Assembly (NCBI RefSeq): GCF_016892705.1
Contig: NZ_JAFEMB010000002.1
Span: 1-64,000, forward strand
DNA length: 64,000 nucleotides
Source: Microvirga pudoricolor
Lineage (GTDB): Bacteria > Pseudomonadota > Alphaproteobacteria > Rhizobiales > Beijerinckiaceae
Direction: 5' to 3'
Part shown: positions 50,203-58,869 of the stretch, one piece after another
Numbering within the stretch: the first letter of the stretch is position 1
How the letters are laid out: every line of letters begins with the position of its first letter
Translations under genes and position numbers: made by a program
Notes under the pieces: model-generated
The model's input: the letters and a program-made list of their open reading frames with translations, nothing else
What the model was told of the DNA's origin: nothing
Databases searched by the model: none

Positions 50203-51279
50203 ATGACCAGCCCATCCGCCGCGCCCTCCCCCTGGTGGATGCCCCATATCCACGCGGACCGGCGCCCCTTCCTCCTGGCTCGCAACCGCATTCAGGGCGC
50301 TTTGCGCCGGTTCTTCGAGGCTCGGGATTTCGTGGAGGTCGATACCGCCACGCTTCAGGTCTCTCCGGGCAACGAGGCCCACCTTCATGCCTTCGCCACC
50401 CAGGCCCTTGGCCTGGATGGAACGAAGCAGCCCCTCTACCTGCATACATCCCCCGAATTCGCCTGCAAGAAGCTCCTGGTGGCGGGCGAAGAGAGACTGC
50501 TGTGCTTCGCCCACGTCTATCGCAACCGGGAGCGCGGCCCCCTGCACCACCCGGAATTCACCATGCTGGAATGGTATCGGGCCGGTGAATCCTATGAACG
50601 TCTCATGGCGGATTGCGGCGAGTGTCTCGGTCTCGCGGCCGAGACCGCGGGGGCGACGAGGCTCCGTTTCAGGGGCAGCGAGGCCGATCCGTTCCGGGAG
50701 CCCGAACGCCTGAGCGTGGCGGAGGCCTTCGAGCGCCACGCGGGCATCGACCTGCTGGCCACGATCGCGACCTCCGGGGAAACCGACCGGGACGGCTTGG
50801 CCAATCGGTTGCGCGCCGCCGGGATCCGGGTCGCGGCTGACGACACCTGGGCCGATCTCTTCAGCCGGGTGATCGTGGAGAAGGTCGAGCCTCGGCTCGG
50901 CCACGGCCGTGCCACGATCCTGGACGAATACCCCGTGGCCGAGGCCGCCCTTGCCCGTCCGGCCGCCCGCGATCCCCGGGTTGCCGAGAGGTTCGAGCTG
51001 TATGCCTGCGGGGTCGAGGTGGCCAACGCCTTCGGGGAGCTTACGGATGCGGCCGAGCAGCGACGTCGGTTCGAGGCGGAAATGACGGAAAAGATGCGGG
51101 TCTACGGTGAGACCTATCCCCTCGACGAGGATTTCCTGGCTGCCCTGGCCCACATGCCGGAGGCGAGCGGCATCGCGCTGGGTTTCGACCGCCTCGTAAT
51201 GCTGGCGACGGGGGCATCGCGGATCGACCAGGTGCTCTGGGCGCCGGTGCAGGAACCGACGCCGGTGCCGGCCCGATGA
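50203..51279 (+). CDS. epmA: EF-P--(R)-beta-lysine ligase EpmA (PoxA/GenX)
   Basis: Class II lysyl-tRNA synthetase-like catalytic domain that attaches (R)-beta-lysine to EF-P. 358 residues from ATG 50203, the stand-alone length with no anticodon-binding domain. Motif 2 FAHVYRNRERGPLHHPEFTMLEWY and motif 3 GIALGFDRLVML are present. A frame extension to 50080 runs into the divergent efp promoter and lacks homology. Its stop overlaps epmB ATG by 4 nt. Confidence 0.95.
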   Translation: MTSPSAAPSPWWMPHIHADRRPFLLARNRIQGALRRFFEARDFVEVDTATLQVSPGNEAHLHAFATQALGLDGTKQPLYLHTSPEFACKKLLVAGEERLLCFAHVYRNRERGPLHHPEFTMLEWYRAGESYERLMADCGECLGLAAETAGATRLRFRGSEADPFREPERLSVAEAFERHAGIDLLATIATSGETDRDGLANRLRAAGIRVAADDTWADLFSRVIVEKVEPRLGHGRATILDEYPVAEAALARPAARDPRVAERFELYACGVEVANAFGELTDAAEQRRRFEAEMTEKMRVYGETYPLDEDFLAALAHMPEASGIALGFDRLVMLATGASRIDQVLWAPVQEPTPVPAR

Positions 51280-52349
51280 GCGCCGCCCGCACCCTGCGCA
51301 CGCCCGATGCGCTGTCCGAGCGCGGGTTGCTCGATCCCGCGGAGCTGCCGGCCATCCGCACGGTCGCAGAGCGTTACGCCGTGGCCGTGAGCCCCGCCAT
51401 CGCCGACCTCATCGACCCCGCCGATCCGGATGATCCCATCGCGCGCCAGTTCATTCCGCAGGCGGCCGAACTGACATTGGCGCCCGAGGAGCGGGCCGAT
51501 CCCATCGGCGATCTCGCGCACAGCCCGGTCGAGGGCATCGTTCACCGCTATCCGGACCGGGTTCTGCTCAAGGCGGTTCACGTCTGCCCGGTCTATTGCC
51601 GGTTCTGCTTCCGGCGGGAGATGGTGGGGCCCCAGGGCCTCGGGACCCTGTCTCCGGACGCGCTCGACCGAGCTGTCGCATACATCGCGTCCCGGTCTGA
51701 GATCTGGGAGGTGATCCTGACCGGCGGCGACCCGCTCGTGCTGTCGCCGCGCCGCTTGGCCGATATGATGGAGCGGCTGGCGGGAATCGACCACGTCAAG
51801 GTCGTGCGTTTCCACACGCGCGTCCCCGTGGTCGACCCGGACCACGTCGATGCGGAACTGATCGCAGCCCTGAAGGCGACGGGCAAAAGCACCTATGTGG
51901 CCCTTCACGCCAACCATCCCCGCGAGCTGTCGCCGGCTGCCAGGGCGGCGTGCGCCCGGCTGGTCGATTCCGGAGTGTCGATGATCAGCCAGTCCGTTCT
52001 GCTGAAAGGGGTGAACGACGATCCCGAGACCCTGGCGGCTCTCATGCGCGCTTTCGTGGAAGCCAGGATCAAGCCGTATTACCTGCACCATCCGGACCTG
52101 GCGCCCGGGACCGGCCATTTCCGGCTGTCCATCGCGGAAGGGCAGGCCCTGGTGGCGGGCTTGCGGGGCCGGGTCTCCGGCCTTTGCCAGCCGACCTACG
52201 TGCTCGACATTCCCGGAGGCCACGGCAAAGCCGTGATGAGCCCGAATGCCGTCGAGCATCGCGGCGAAGGCTGCTATGCGGTCACGGATTTTCGCGGGGG
52301 GACCCATGCCTATCCGCCGCCTGACGATCCTGTCCCGGCCGGAGGCTGA
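51276..52349 (+). CDS. epmB: Lysine 2,3-aminomutase-type EF-P beta-lysylation enzyme EpmB
   Basis: Radical SAM, PLP-dependent conversion of lysine to beta-lysine for EpmA. 357 residues. The iron-sulfur motif CPVYCRFC, the SAM-site ILTGGDPLVLS, ALHANHPRELS, and a C-terminal LPGGHGK-like DIPGGHGKAV containing the PLP Lys. ATGA overlap with epmA shows coupling. It lacks the long C-terminal tail of clostridial lysine aminomutases, consistent with EpmB. Confidence 0.93.
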   Translation: MSAARTLRTPDALSERGLLDPAELPAIRTVAERYAVAVSPAIADLIDPADPDDPIARQFIPQAAELTLAPEERADPIGDLAHSPVEGIVHRYPDRVLLKAVHVCPVYCRFCFRREMVGPQGLGTLSPDALDRAVAYIASRSEIWEVILTGGDPLVLSPRRLADMMERLAGIDHVKVVRFHTRVPVVDPDHVDAELIAALKATGKSTYVALHANHPRELSPAARAACARLVDSGVSMISQSVLLKGVNDDPETLAALMRAFVEARIKPYYLHHPDLAPGTGHFRLSIAEGQALVAGLRGRVSGLCQPTYVLDIPGGHGKAVMSPNAVEHRGEGCYAVTDFRGGTHAYPPPDDPVPAGG

Positions 52350-52376
52350 CTCCGCCCGTCGCACGGCATTTGCCGG

Positions 52377-52613
52377 TCAGGATTCGGCGCCGCCCGGCGG
52401 ATCGTCCTGCGGAGCCCGGTCCTGCGCGCGCGCGCTCTGCGTGCTGCCATCGTCCTGCGTGATCGTCTGAACGGCCTTGAGCCTGTCGCGCCAATGCTGC
52501 TGCCGCCTGGTGTCGTCCGGGTTCGGATCGTCGGCCTCGCGGGCACCACCCTCGAAGAAGATCGAAGCCGCCGCGACGATCAGGACGGACAGGATGAGCC
52601 TCGATACGATCAT
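52377..52613 (-). CDS. Small exported or membrane-tethered hypothetical protein
   Basis: 78 residues. An N-terminal hydrophobic helix (about 4-20, VSRLILSVLIVAAASIFF) precedes an Asp/Gln/Arg-rich soluble tail (DDPNPDDTRRQQHWRDRL). It could be a signal anchor. ATG 52613 has only a weak ribosome site. It is convergent with epmB and upstream of nothing obvious. No family recognised. Confidence 0.5.
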   Translation of the reverse strand: MIVSRLILSVLIVAAASIFFEGGAREADDPNPDDTRRQQHWRDRLKAVQTITQDDGSTQSARAQDRAPQDDPPGGAES

Positions 52614-52699
52614 GGGGAGCCCCTTTGCGTCGTTTCCAAAGTCGAGGCCAAAGATGGCTTCTTTATGAAACAGAGTAGCGAGCGTCTCTCGCTGGGAGC

Positions 52700-53119
52700 T
52701 CAGTCGAAACCGCCCTTCTGTCGGCCCTGCTTAATCTGGGAACGTTTATTCTTGCCTTCGAGCCTTCTGAGCTTGGACGAGTAGGTGGGCTTGGTGGGCC
52801 GGCGGGGTTTGGGACGTTCCGTCGCCTGCCGCACCAGTTCCACGAGCCGCTCCAGAGCGTCCTCCCGGTTCCGTTCCTGGGTGCGAAACCGCTGGGCGGT
52901 GATCACCAGCACCCCCTCGCCAGTCAGGCGCCGACCCGCGAGACGCTCAAGCCGTGCTCGCACATCCTCCGGCAGGGAGGGCGACCCTCGAACGTCGAAG
53001 CGCAACTGGACGGCGGTTGCAACCTTGTTGACATTCTGGCCCCCTGGGCCGGAGCCGCGAATGAAGGTCTCCTCGATTTCCCGTTCGTCCAGACGGATGG
53101 ATGGGGTCACGACGATCAT
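52700..53119 (-). CDS. arfB: Alternative ribosome-rescue factor ArfB (YaeJ)
   Basis: Peptidyl-tRNA hydrolase that frees stalled ribosomes. 139 residues from ATG 53119, the family length. A 27-codon extension upstream has no homology. The catalytic GGQ is in GSGPGGQNVNK. The basic C-terminal tail (KPRRPTKPTYSSK, LEGKNKRSQIKQGR) is the part that enters the mRNA channel. It stands alone on the minus strand. Confidence 0.95.
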   Translation of the reverse strand: MIVVTPSIRLDEREIEETFIRGSGPGGQNVNKVATAVQLRFDVRGSPSLPEDVRARLERLAGRRLTGEGVLVITAQRFRTQERNREDALERLVELVRQATERPKPRRPTKPTYSSKLRRLEGKNKRSQIKQGRQKGGFD

Positions 53120-53309
53120 GCGGGCCTCGGCTCGAAGGGAAGGCAGAGCGTTCGGCTCCGCCTGCGACGGGTCTAGCACGGCGACAAGCGGCGACGCCAA
53201 CGCTTCCCACCCCCATATACCTACGCTTCACAACCAAAGGTACATAGACTGATCTTGTCTGATCGTTAGTTGTATCGATACTCTATATCCAGCGGATCGT
53301 TCGGCACCC

Positions 53310-53546
53310 ATGGCCAAAACCCCCTCTCGCTCGCAGAGACAAGACGTCCTCGCCCATCCGGGATCCAAGCCGGAGGTCACGATCGCCACGGGTCTCTCGC
53401 CGGAGGAAACCGCTCGCTATATCGCCGAATTTTCGGCGGAGCTGTCCTATCTGGCCCGCAGGGCCAAGCTCGATCTTCTGGCCTATCTGCTCGACATGGC
53501 CAAACTTGAGGCCGCCGGGCTCGCCCGCAAGGCGAAGGACGACTGA
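53310..53546 (+). CDS. Small helical hypothetical protein
   Basis: 78 residues. A basic, flexible N-terminus (AKTPSRSQRQ) leads to two predicted helices (GLSPEETARYIAEFSAELSYLARRAKLDLLAYLLDMAKLEA). No cysteine, signal or catalytic motif. Similar short proteins are common in Hyphomicrobiales, but none has a named function that I know. It converges with dprA, with 1 nt between the stops. Confidence 0.7.
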   Translation: MAKTPSRSQRQDVLAHPGSKPEVTIATGLSPEETARYIAEFSAELSYLARRAKLDLLAYLLDMAKLEAAGLARKAKDD

Positions 53547-53547
53547 C

Positions 53548-54744
53548 CTAGCGCAGCAGCGACACCGCGTTGCCGCCGTGGCGCTCCAGGCGTCCAGCGA
53601 TCTCGAGTTCGAGCAGCGACGTCTGCACGGCGCGGATCGACAGGCCGGACTGACGGACGAGGTCGTCGACGGAGACCGGCGAGGGTCCGAGCAGGTCGAG
53701 AAGGCTCTGCCCTTGCTCCTCCAACGCGACCGCCGTTTCGGTCTCGCCTTCGAAAGCTTCGACCATGCGCGAAGGCGCCGGCTCGATTCCCGGCAGGTCG
53801 AGTTCGTCCCACAGGGATTCCGCCCAGGACGAGCCCGGCTCCTCAGCCGTCCGGTCCGAGCGCGGTCCCGCGGCGATCAGGGGTTCGAGAGCGCTCGTCA
53901 CGTGGGACACGTCGGCGCAGAGCGTGGCGCCGTCTCGGATGAGATCGTTGGTGCCCTCGGCGCGGGGATCCAGGGGCGAACCCGGAACCGCAAAGACCTC
54001 GCGCCCCTGCTCCAGCGCGAAGCGGGCCGTGATCAGGGATCCCGAGCGCCGGGCGGCCTCGACCACCACGACACCGTAGGAGAGGCCGGACACGATCCGG
54101 TTTCTCCTCGGAAAATCGCGTCCCCTTGGCTCCCAGCCCATCGGCATCTCGGACACGACCGCGCCGCCGTTCTCGACGATCGCGTTCAAGAGCGGCTCGT
54201 TCTCGGACGGATAGATGCGCTCATGCCCGCCCGCCAGGACGGCGACGGTGCCGGTCGCGAGGGTTGCCCGGTGGGCCCGGGTGTCGACGCCCCGGGCGAG
54301 GCCCGAGACGACCACATAGCCCGCTTCGCCCAAGGCCCTGGACAACCGTTCGGTGAAAGTCAGGCCCACGGCGGATGCATTGCGGGAGCCCACGACGGCC
54401 ACCGAGGGCCTTGACAGGATTTCCACGGAACCGCGCACGGCGATCAGCGGCGGGGCGGTGTCGATCGCCTGCAGCGCCTTCGGATAATCCGGCTCGCCCA
54501 TGGCCACGAAGCGTGCGCCGAGCCGCGCCGCCTGGGCCATCTCCTTTTCGGCCTCCGCCCGGGTCGCGACCTTCAGGAGCAGACGGCCGCTCTTGCGGGC
54601 GATCTCCGGCAAGGCCTCCAGGGCAGGGCCCGCGCCGCCATGCTGGTTGACGAGCGCCCGAAACGTGCGCGGGCCGATCCTCTCGGATCGGATCAGGCGG
54701 AGCCAGTCGACGCGCTGCTCCTCGGTCAGTCGCACGCCCGTCAT
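53548..54744 (-). CDS. dprA: DNA-processing protein DprA (Smf)
   Basis: Loads RecA on incoming single-stranded DNA in transformation. 398 residues from ATG 54744, overlapping the plsY TGA by ATGA. The Rossmann-like core has [49 protein letters not shown] and [13 protein letters not shown]. The C-terminal winged-helix ([30 protein letters not shown]) is the DprA DML1-like end. It is the last gene of the pyrB-pyrC'-plsY-dprA minus-strand run. Confidence 0.96.
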   Translation of the reverse strand: MTGVRLTEEQRVDWLRLIRSERIGPRTFRALVNQHGGAGPALEALPEIARKSGRLLLKVATRAEAEKEMAQAARLGARFVAMGEPDYPKALQAIDTAPPLIAVRGSVEILSRPSVAVVGSRNASAVGLTFTERLSRALGEAGYVVVSGLARGVDTRAHRATLATGTVAVLAGGHERIYPSENEPLLNAIVENGGAVVSEMPMGWEPRGRDFPRRNRIVSGLSYGVVVVEAARRSGSLITARFALEQGREVFAVPGSPLDPRAEGTNDLIRDGATLCADVSHVTSALEPLIAAGPRSDRTAEEPGSSWAESLWDELDLPGIEPAPSRMVEAFEGETETAVALEEQGQSLLDLLGPSPVSVDDLVRQSGLSIRAVQTSLLELEIAGRLERHGGNAVSLLR

Positions 54745-55343
54745 CCCTTCTGCCCGATCTTGCCCTCGGTCCCGGCGAGAAGCCGTTCGATGTTCTCCCG
54801 GTGCTTCCACCAGAGCAAGGCCGTGAGGATGATGGAAACGCCCGCCATGCGCGGCTCATCCAGAAACCAAAGGACCACAGGCGTGACGGCGCTGGCGATG
54901 AGAGCGGAGAGCGAGGAATAACGGCTGAGGAAGGCGACCGAGAGCCAGATCGCCGCGAAGGCGAGGGCCGCCACGAATTTTAGCCCGATCAGCACACCGA
55001 TGAAGGTCGCGACCCCCTTGCCGCCCTTGAAGCCGAGCCAGACTGGGAAGAGATGGCCGAGGAACGCGCCCATGGCCGCAATAGAGGCGCCCTCGACGCC
55101 CCAGCGCCAGGCGATCAGGACTGGAACCGTGCCCTTCAGGGCATCGCCCACGAGGGTCGCCGCTGCGAGGCCCTTGCGGCCCGTGCGCAGAACGTTCGTG
55201 GCGCCGATATTGCCGGACCCGACCTTGCGAATGTCGCCGACGCCCGCCAGCCGGGTGATGATCACGCCGAATGGGATGGAGCCGAACAGGTACCCCAGGA
55301 GCAGGGCGCCGAAGATGTAAGGCCAGTTCTCGGAATCAGCCAT
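54741..55343 (-). CDS. plsY: Glycerol-3-phosphate acyltransferase PlsY
   Basis: Membrane enzyme that acylates glycerol 3-phosphate from acyl-phosphate, starting phospholipid synthesis. 200 residues from ATG 55343 (AAGGGA upstream). About five to six membrane segments. Signature loops: [32 protein letters not shown] and the WWKHRENI end. Its stop overlaps dprA start, and pyrC' ends 10 nt upstream. Confidence 0.96.
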   Translation of the reverse strand: MADSENWPYIFGALLLGYLFGSIPFGVIITRLAGVGDIRKVGSGNIGATNVLRTGRKGLAAATLVGDALKGTVPVLIAWRWGVEGASIAAMGAFLGHLFPVWLGFKGGKGVATFIGVLIGLKFVAALAFAAIWLSVAFLSRYSSLSALIASAVTPVVLWFLDEPRMAGVSIILTALLWWKHRENIERLLAGTEGKIGQKG

Positions 55344-55353
55344 CGTGTTCCCT

Positions 55354-56649
55354 TCAAGGCGTGGTGCGGTCGAAAACGATCCTGCCCGCAACGATGGTCC
55401 GCGTCACCTGCCCTTCCAGACGGGCCTCGTCGAAAGGCGTGTTCTTGGAGACGGAGCGAAGGTCCCGACGGTCGAGCACGTAAGGGCTGTCGGGATCGAA
55501 CACGATGAGGTCGGCCGGCGCGCCGCGCTCCAGGCGACCGCCAGGCAGACCAAGGATTTCCGCGGGCCGCGTCGACATCGCGCGCAGCACCTGGGGCAGG
55601 GTGATGTCGCCCGCGTTCACGAGACGGATCGCCGCCGAGAGCAGGGTTTCCAATCCAACGGCCCCGTGGGCGGCCTCGGCGAAGGGCAGGCGCTTGGTCT
55701 CTACATCCTGTGGATTATGGTCCGACACGATGACGTCGATCACGCCCTCGGCAAGCGCCGCGATCACGGCCTGCCGGTCGTCCTCGTGGCGAAGCGGCGG
55801 GGAAAGTTTCAGGAAGGTGCGGTAATCGCCGATGTCGTTCTCGTTGAGGGCGAGGTTGTTGATCGAAACCCCGCAGGTGACGGGAAGCCCCCTCGCCTTC
55901 GCTGCCTTCACGATCTCCACCGAATCGGCACAGGAAATCATGGCGGCGTGGTAGCGCCCGCCTGTGAGCCGGACCAGGCGCATGTCGCGCTCCAGCATCA
56001 CGGTCTCGGCCTCGCGGGGGATTCCCGGCAGGCCGAGCCGTGCCGCGAACTCGCCCTCGTTCATGACCCCCTGCCCCACCAGGTCTGGGTCTTCCACGTG
56101 GTGCAGAATGAGGGCATCGAAATCGCGGGCATAGGTGAGCGCCCGGCGCATGACCTGGGCGTTGGTCACCGAACGACCCGCATCCGTGAAGGCGACGGCG
56201 CCCGCGTCCTTCAGAAGCCCGATCTCGGACATCTCATGGCCTTCGAGGCCTTTGGTCAGGGCAGCGGCCGGGATCACGTTCACGATGGCGGTATCTCGGG
56301 CGCGGCGCATCACGTAGTCGATGAAGGCGGGATCGTCGAGGACCGGGTTGGTATCCGGCATCGCCACGATGGTGGTGACCCCACCCGCCGCTGCCGCTTC
56401 GCTGGCCGTCTTGAGCGTTTCGCGATGGGCCGCGCCGGGCTCGCCCGTGAAGGCCTGCATGTCGATGAGGCCGGGTGCGAGGACTTGACCCTCGCAATCG
56501 ATGGCTGTGGCATCCGTAACGTAACCGATCCGTGGGCCGAGATCGGCGATGAGACCGTCGCGGACGAGCAGGCCACCATGGGACTCGCGACCATTAGTAG
56601 GGTCGATCAGGCGAGCATTGGTCAGAAGGAGGGGGCGTTCGGAAATCAT
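55354..56649 (-). CDS. Dihydroorotase-like protein with lost metal ligands (PyrC'/PyrX)
   Basis: 431 residues of the amidohydrolase fold aligned to dihydroorotases, next to pyrB. The metal-binding D-x-H-x-H motif of active enzymes is D63-M-Q65-A-F67, so both His ligands are missing. [12 protein letters not shown] is otherwise in place. Later segments ([21 protein letters not shown]) persist. In Pseudomonas an inactive PyrC' supports the aspartate carbamoyltransferase assembly, and a structural role with PyrB is the best inference. An active dihydroorotase must be elsewhere. Its start codon overlaps the stop of the DUF559 gene (ATGA), which separates it from pyrB. Confidence 0.9.
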   Translation of the reverse strand: MISERPLLLTNARLIDPTNGRESHGGLLVRDGLIADLGPRIGYVTDATAIDCEGQVLAPGLIDMQAFTGEPGAAHRETLKTASEAAAAGGVTTIVAMPDTNPVLDDPAFIDYVMRRARDTAIVNVIPAAALTKGLEGHEMSEIGLLKDAGAVAFTDAGRSVTNAQVMRRALTYARDFDALILHHVEDPDLVGQGVMNEGEFAARLGLPGIPREAETVMLERDMRLVRLTGGRYHAAMISCADSVEIVKAAKARGLPVTCGVSINNLALNENDIGDYRTFLKLSPPLRHEDDRQAVIAALAEGVIDVIVSDHNPQDVETKRLPFAEAAHGAVGLETLLSAAIRLVNAGDITLPQVLRAMSTRPAEILGLPGGRLERGAPADLIVFDPDSPYVLDRRDLRSVSKNTPFDEARLEGQVTRTIVAGRIVFDRTTP

Positions 56650-57086
56650 GCAGTACCTTCTTCCCCTCTCCCCTCCGCGGGAGAGGGTGGCCTGCGAAGC
56701 AGGTCGGGAGAGGGGCCGAGCTCGGCTTCAATCGCCTGACGGACGGAGTCAAGAACGACGTTGCCGTTGCCGAGCATGAGATCGTTGGAGAACCGCAGAA
56801 CCCGGAAGCCCTGGGCCCGCAAGAAGGCGTCGCGCCTCATTTCATGAGCCTGCTGCTCTGGCCGCTCATGAGGCACTCCGTCGAACTCGACGATCAGGCG
56901 CGCAGCGGCGCAGAGAAAATCCGCAATGTAGGGCGTGATCGGCACCTGCCGCTTGAATTTATAACCATGGAACCGCCCTGCCCGCACCTGCTGCCAGAAC
57001 AGGTCTTCGGCGCGTGTGGGGATGGAGCGCTGCTCATTGGCGAACGAGCGCAGGCTCGGGGTGACGTTGTTTTTCTTGATGACCAC
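56646..57086 (-). CDS. DUF559 (PD-(D/E)XK-like) endonuclease-domain protein
   Basis: 146 residues. PTRAEDLFWQQVR, FKRQVPITPYIADF and LIVEFDGVPH (the D/E-x-D pattern), and FRVLRFSNDLML match the DUF559 family, related to Vsr-like nucleases. Start is GTG 57086, 1 nt inside the right repeat boundary. The last ~20 residues (PSPDLLRRPPSPAEG) are translated from the left repeat. TGA 56646 overlaps the pyrC' ATG. No substrate known. The repeat bracket suggests an element-linked nuclease rather than a pyrimidine gene. Confidence 0.85.
   Translation of the reverse strand: MVIKKNNVTPSLRSFANEQRSIPTRAEDLFWQQVRAGRFHGYKFKRQVPITPYIADFLCAAARLIVEFDGVPHERPEQQAHEMRRDAFLRAQGFRVLRFSNDLMLGNGNVVLDSVRQAIEAELGPSPDLLRRPPSPAEGRGEEGTA
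56663..56717 (+). repeat. 55-bp palindromic repeat, left copy
   Basis: CCCCTCTCCCCT...GCGGGAGAGGGTGGC, then a hairpin CCTGC-GAA-GCAGG, then CGGGAGAGGGGCC. It is inverted relative to 57087-57141 (46 of 55 positions match). It lies inside the DUF559 coding end. Confidence 0.8.
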
Positions 57087-57141
57087 GGCCCCTCTCCCGG
57101 CTCACTTCGTTCGCCACCCTCTCCCGCATAGGGGAGAGGGG
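57087..57141 (-). repeat. 55-bp palindromic repeat, right (inverted) copy
   Basis: Reverse complement of 56663-56717 with changes concentrated in the internal hairpin. The GAA loop is kept and one stem pair changes from G-C to A-T, a compensatory pattern that suggests selection on the fold. Confidence 0.8.
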
Positions 57142-57160
57142 GTTTCTCAGCGGTTCAGCC

Positions 57161-58108
57161 TCACCCGTTCGCCATATTCGCAGCGAGCGCTTCCAGCACC
57201 GCCATGCGCACCGCAACGCCCATCTCGACCTGCTCGCGGATCAGCGATTGCGCGCCGTCGGCGACCTCGGAAGCGATCTCGACGCCCCGGTTCATGGGGC
57301 CGGGATGCATCACGAGGGCATCCGGCTTGGCAAAGCTCAATTTTTCCTGGTCCAGGCCATAATAGCGGAAATATTCCTTCACTGAGGGCACGAAGGAACC
57401 GTTCATGCGCTCGCGCTGGAGACGCAGCATCATGACGATGTCGGCGTCCTTGAGGCCCTTGCGCATGTCCGTGAACATCTCGAAGCCCAGCCGCTCGATG
57501 CCCGGCGGGAACAGGGTCGTGGGGCCGACGAGGCGCACCTGGGCACCCATGGCGGCGAGCAGGATCATGTTCGAGCGCGCCACGCGGGAATGAAGGATGT
57601 CGCCGCAGATGGCCACGACCAGGCCCTCGATGCGGCCCTTGTTGCGGCGGATGGTCAGGGCGTCGAGGAGCGCCTGGGTCGGATGCTCGTGGGCGCCGTC
57701 GCCCGCATTCACCACGGAGCAGTCCACCTTCTGGGCCAGCAGATGCACCGCGCCCGCCGCGTGATGGCGCACGATGATGAGATCCGGCCGCATGGCGTTC
57801 AGCGTCGCGGCGGTGTCGATGAGGGTCTCGCCCTTCTTCACCGAGGACGACGCCACCGACATGTTCATCACGTCCGCGCCAAGCCGCTTTCCGGCAAGCT
57901 CGAAGGAGGATTGGGTGCGGGTCGAGGGCTCGAAGAACAGGTTGATCTGCGTGCGCCCGCGCAGGGTCGTCTTCTTCTTCTCGACCTGACGGCTGACCTC
58001 GACCTCCTGGTCGGCGAGATCGAGCAGAGCCTGAATGTCGAGGGCCGATAGCCCTTCGATCCCGAGCAGGTGGCGGTGGGGAAAAATGGGGGGCTGAAGA
58101 GCGCTCAT
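57161..58108 (-). CDS. pyrB: Aspartate carbamoyltransferase catalytic subunit
   Basis: Carbamoyl phosphate plus aspartate gives carbamoyl aspartate. 315 residues from ATG 58108. The frame runs further into a repeat region, but homology starts here. The carbamoyl-phosphate loop [27 protein letters not shown], and [11 protein letters not shown] are all present. There is no regulatory-subunit gene nearby. Class A enzymes use a PyrC-like partner, which the neighbouring PyrC' would provide. The ribosome site is weak. Confidence 0.96.
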   Translation of the reverse strand: MSALQPPIFPHRHLLGIEGLSALDIQALLDLADQEVEVSRQVEKKKTTLRGRTQINLFFEPSTRTQSSFELAGKRLGADVMNMSVASSSVKKGETLIDTAATLNAMRPDLIIVRHHAAGAVHLLAQKVDCSVVNAGDGAHEHPTQALLDALTIRRNKGRIEGLVVAICGDILHSRVARSNMILLAAMGAQVRLVGPTTLFPPGIERLGFEMFTDMRKGLKDADIVMMLRLQRERMNGSFVPSVKEYFRYYGLDQEKLSFAKPDALVMHPGPMNRGVEIASEVADGAQSLIREQVEMGVAVRMAVLEALAANMANG

Positions 58109-58200
58109 CTTAAGGCACCGGCTATACGGGGAGATCGCCGGAGCGGCAAGCGCGCAATCCTCGAGGGGCAGGGTTTTCCAGGGCGTTTGCGGGGGAGCCC

Positions 58201-58327
58201 TACCTTCCCCTCGAGGGGGAAGGTCGCCGCGAAGCGGCGGGATGGGGTGGGAAGCGCGGCATTGATTAGCGTTGTGATTCCACCCCACCTCGGCCATTGG
58301 CCGATCCTCCCCCTCAAGGGGAGGATA
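58201..58327. mobile_element. Gene-less MITE-like pair of inverted palindromic repeats
   Basis: Two related ~50-bp copies face each other (58201-58251 and 58279-58327) with 27 nt between. Each has a CCCCT/GAGGGGG hairpin, a second hairpin (CGCCGC-GAA-GCGGCG in one, CGGCC-AAT-GGCCG in the other) and a TGGGGTGG end. It lies between pyrB and the next gene (gap 58109-58398), where no other feature was seen. Confidence 0.6.
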
Positions 58328-58398
58328 GAGGCGCCCCCCGCTTGACTCGAACAATATCCATTCGACACTTCGGAGCCGACTTCCAGAGGAGTGCCGGC

Positions 58399-58803
58399 AT
58401 GGCGCCGCCCAAGACGAAAGCACCTTCCAAGGCCAAGGCGAAAGCCGAGACGGAGTCCGAGGAGCGCCTGGACGCGGAGGTCGAGGCCAGGGTCGAGGCC
58501 AAGAGCGAAGCCAAAACCGCTCCCGCCCCCAGGGCCGAGAAGCGGCTCAAGGTCATCGACAACCCCACCATCACCGAGCAATTCGCCAATCAGGTGCTCG
58601 ACGTGCTCCTCGTGAACGGCAGCACCGTGTCGATCACCATGGGGGCCAAGCGCAACATCCGCGACGCGATCTTCGGGGAACGCGAGACCGTGGTGGCGGT
58701 CAACACGCGTCTCACCGTGGACGTCCAGACCGCGGAGGCCCTGCGCAACGCCCTCAACCGGGTGCTGCTCATGGCCAAGCAGGGGCCGGGCACCATCAAC
58801 TGA
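58399..58803 (+). CDS. Hypothetical protein with Lys/Ala/Glu-rich N-terminus
   Basis: 134 residues from ATG 58399 (AGAGGA upstream). The first ~45 residues are low-complexity K/A/E. The C-terminal ~85 are a compact alpha/beta-like domain ([44 protein letters not shown]). The domain loosely recalls DUF3467-type small proteins, but I am not confident. It is followed by the acyl-CoA dehydrogenase-like gene 66 nt on and may be co-transcribed. Confidence 0.65.
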   Translation: MAPPKTKAPSKAKAKAETESEERLDAEVEARVEAKSEAKTAPAPRAEKRLKVIDNPTITEQFANQVLDVLLVNGSTVSITMGAKRNIRDAIFGERETVVAVNTRLTVDVQTAEALRNALNRVLLMAKQGPGTIN

Positions 58804-58869
58804 TCCTTGATTGCCCCGGGACGGCCCGATGAGCGAAAATGCGACGGCAGGACGCGTTCGGAGGCTGCA

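Larger units (their letters stand above)
56663..57141. mobile_element. Repeat-bracketed DUF559 cassette inside the pyrB-pyrC' unit
   Basis: 479 bp. Inverted 55-bp palindromic repeats enclose a single nuclease-like gene and occupy the whole gap between pyrB and pyrC'. Insertion into this normally tight gene pair without disrupting either frame is consistent with an element that lands in short intergenic gaps. Mobility is inferred. Confidence 0.55.

Noticed and set aside
58109..58423. N-terminal extension of pyrB through the repeat pair
   Set aside because: Translates the MITE-like repeats and has no pyrB homology. ATG 58108 gives the family length.
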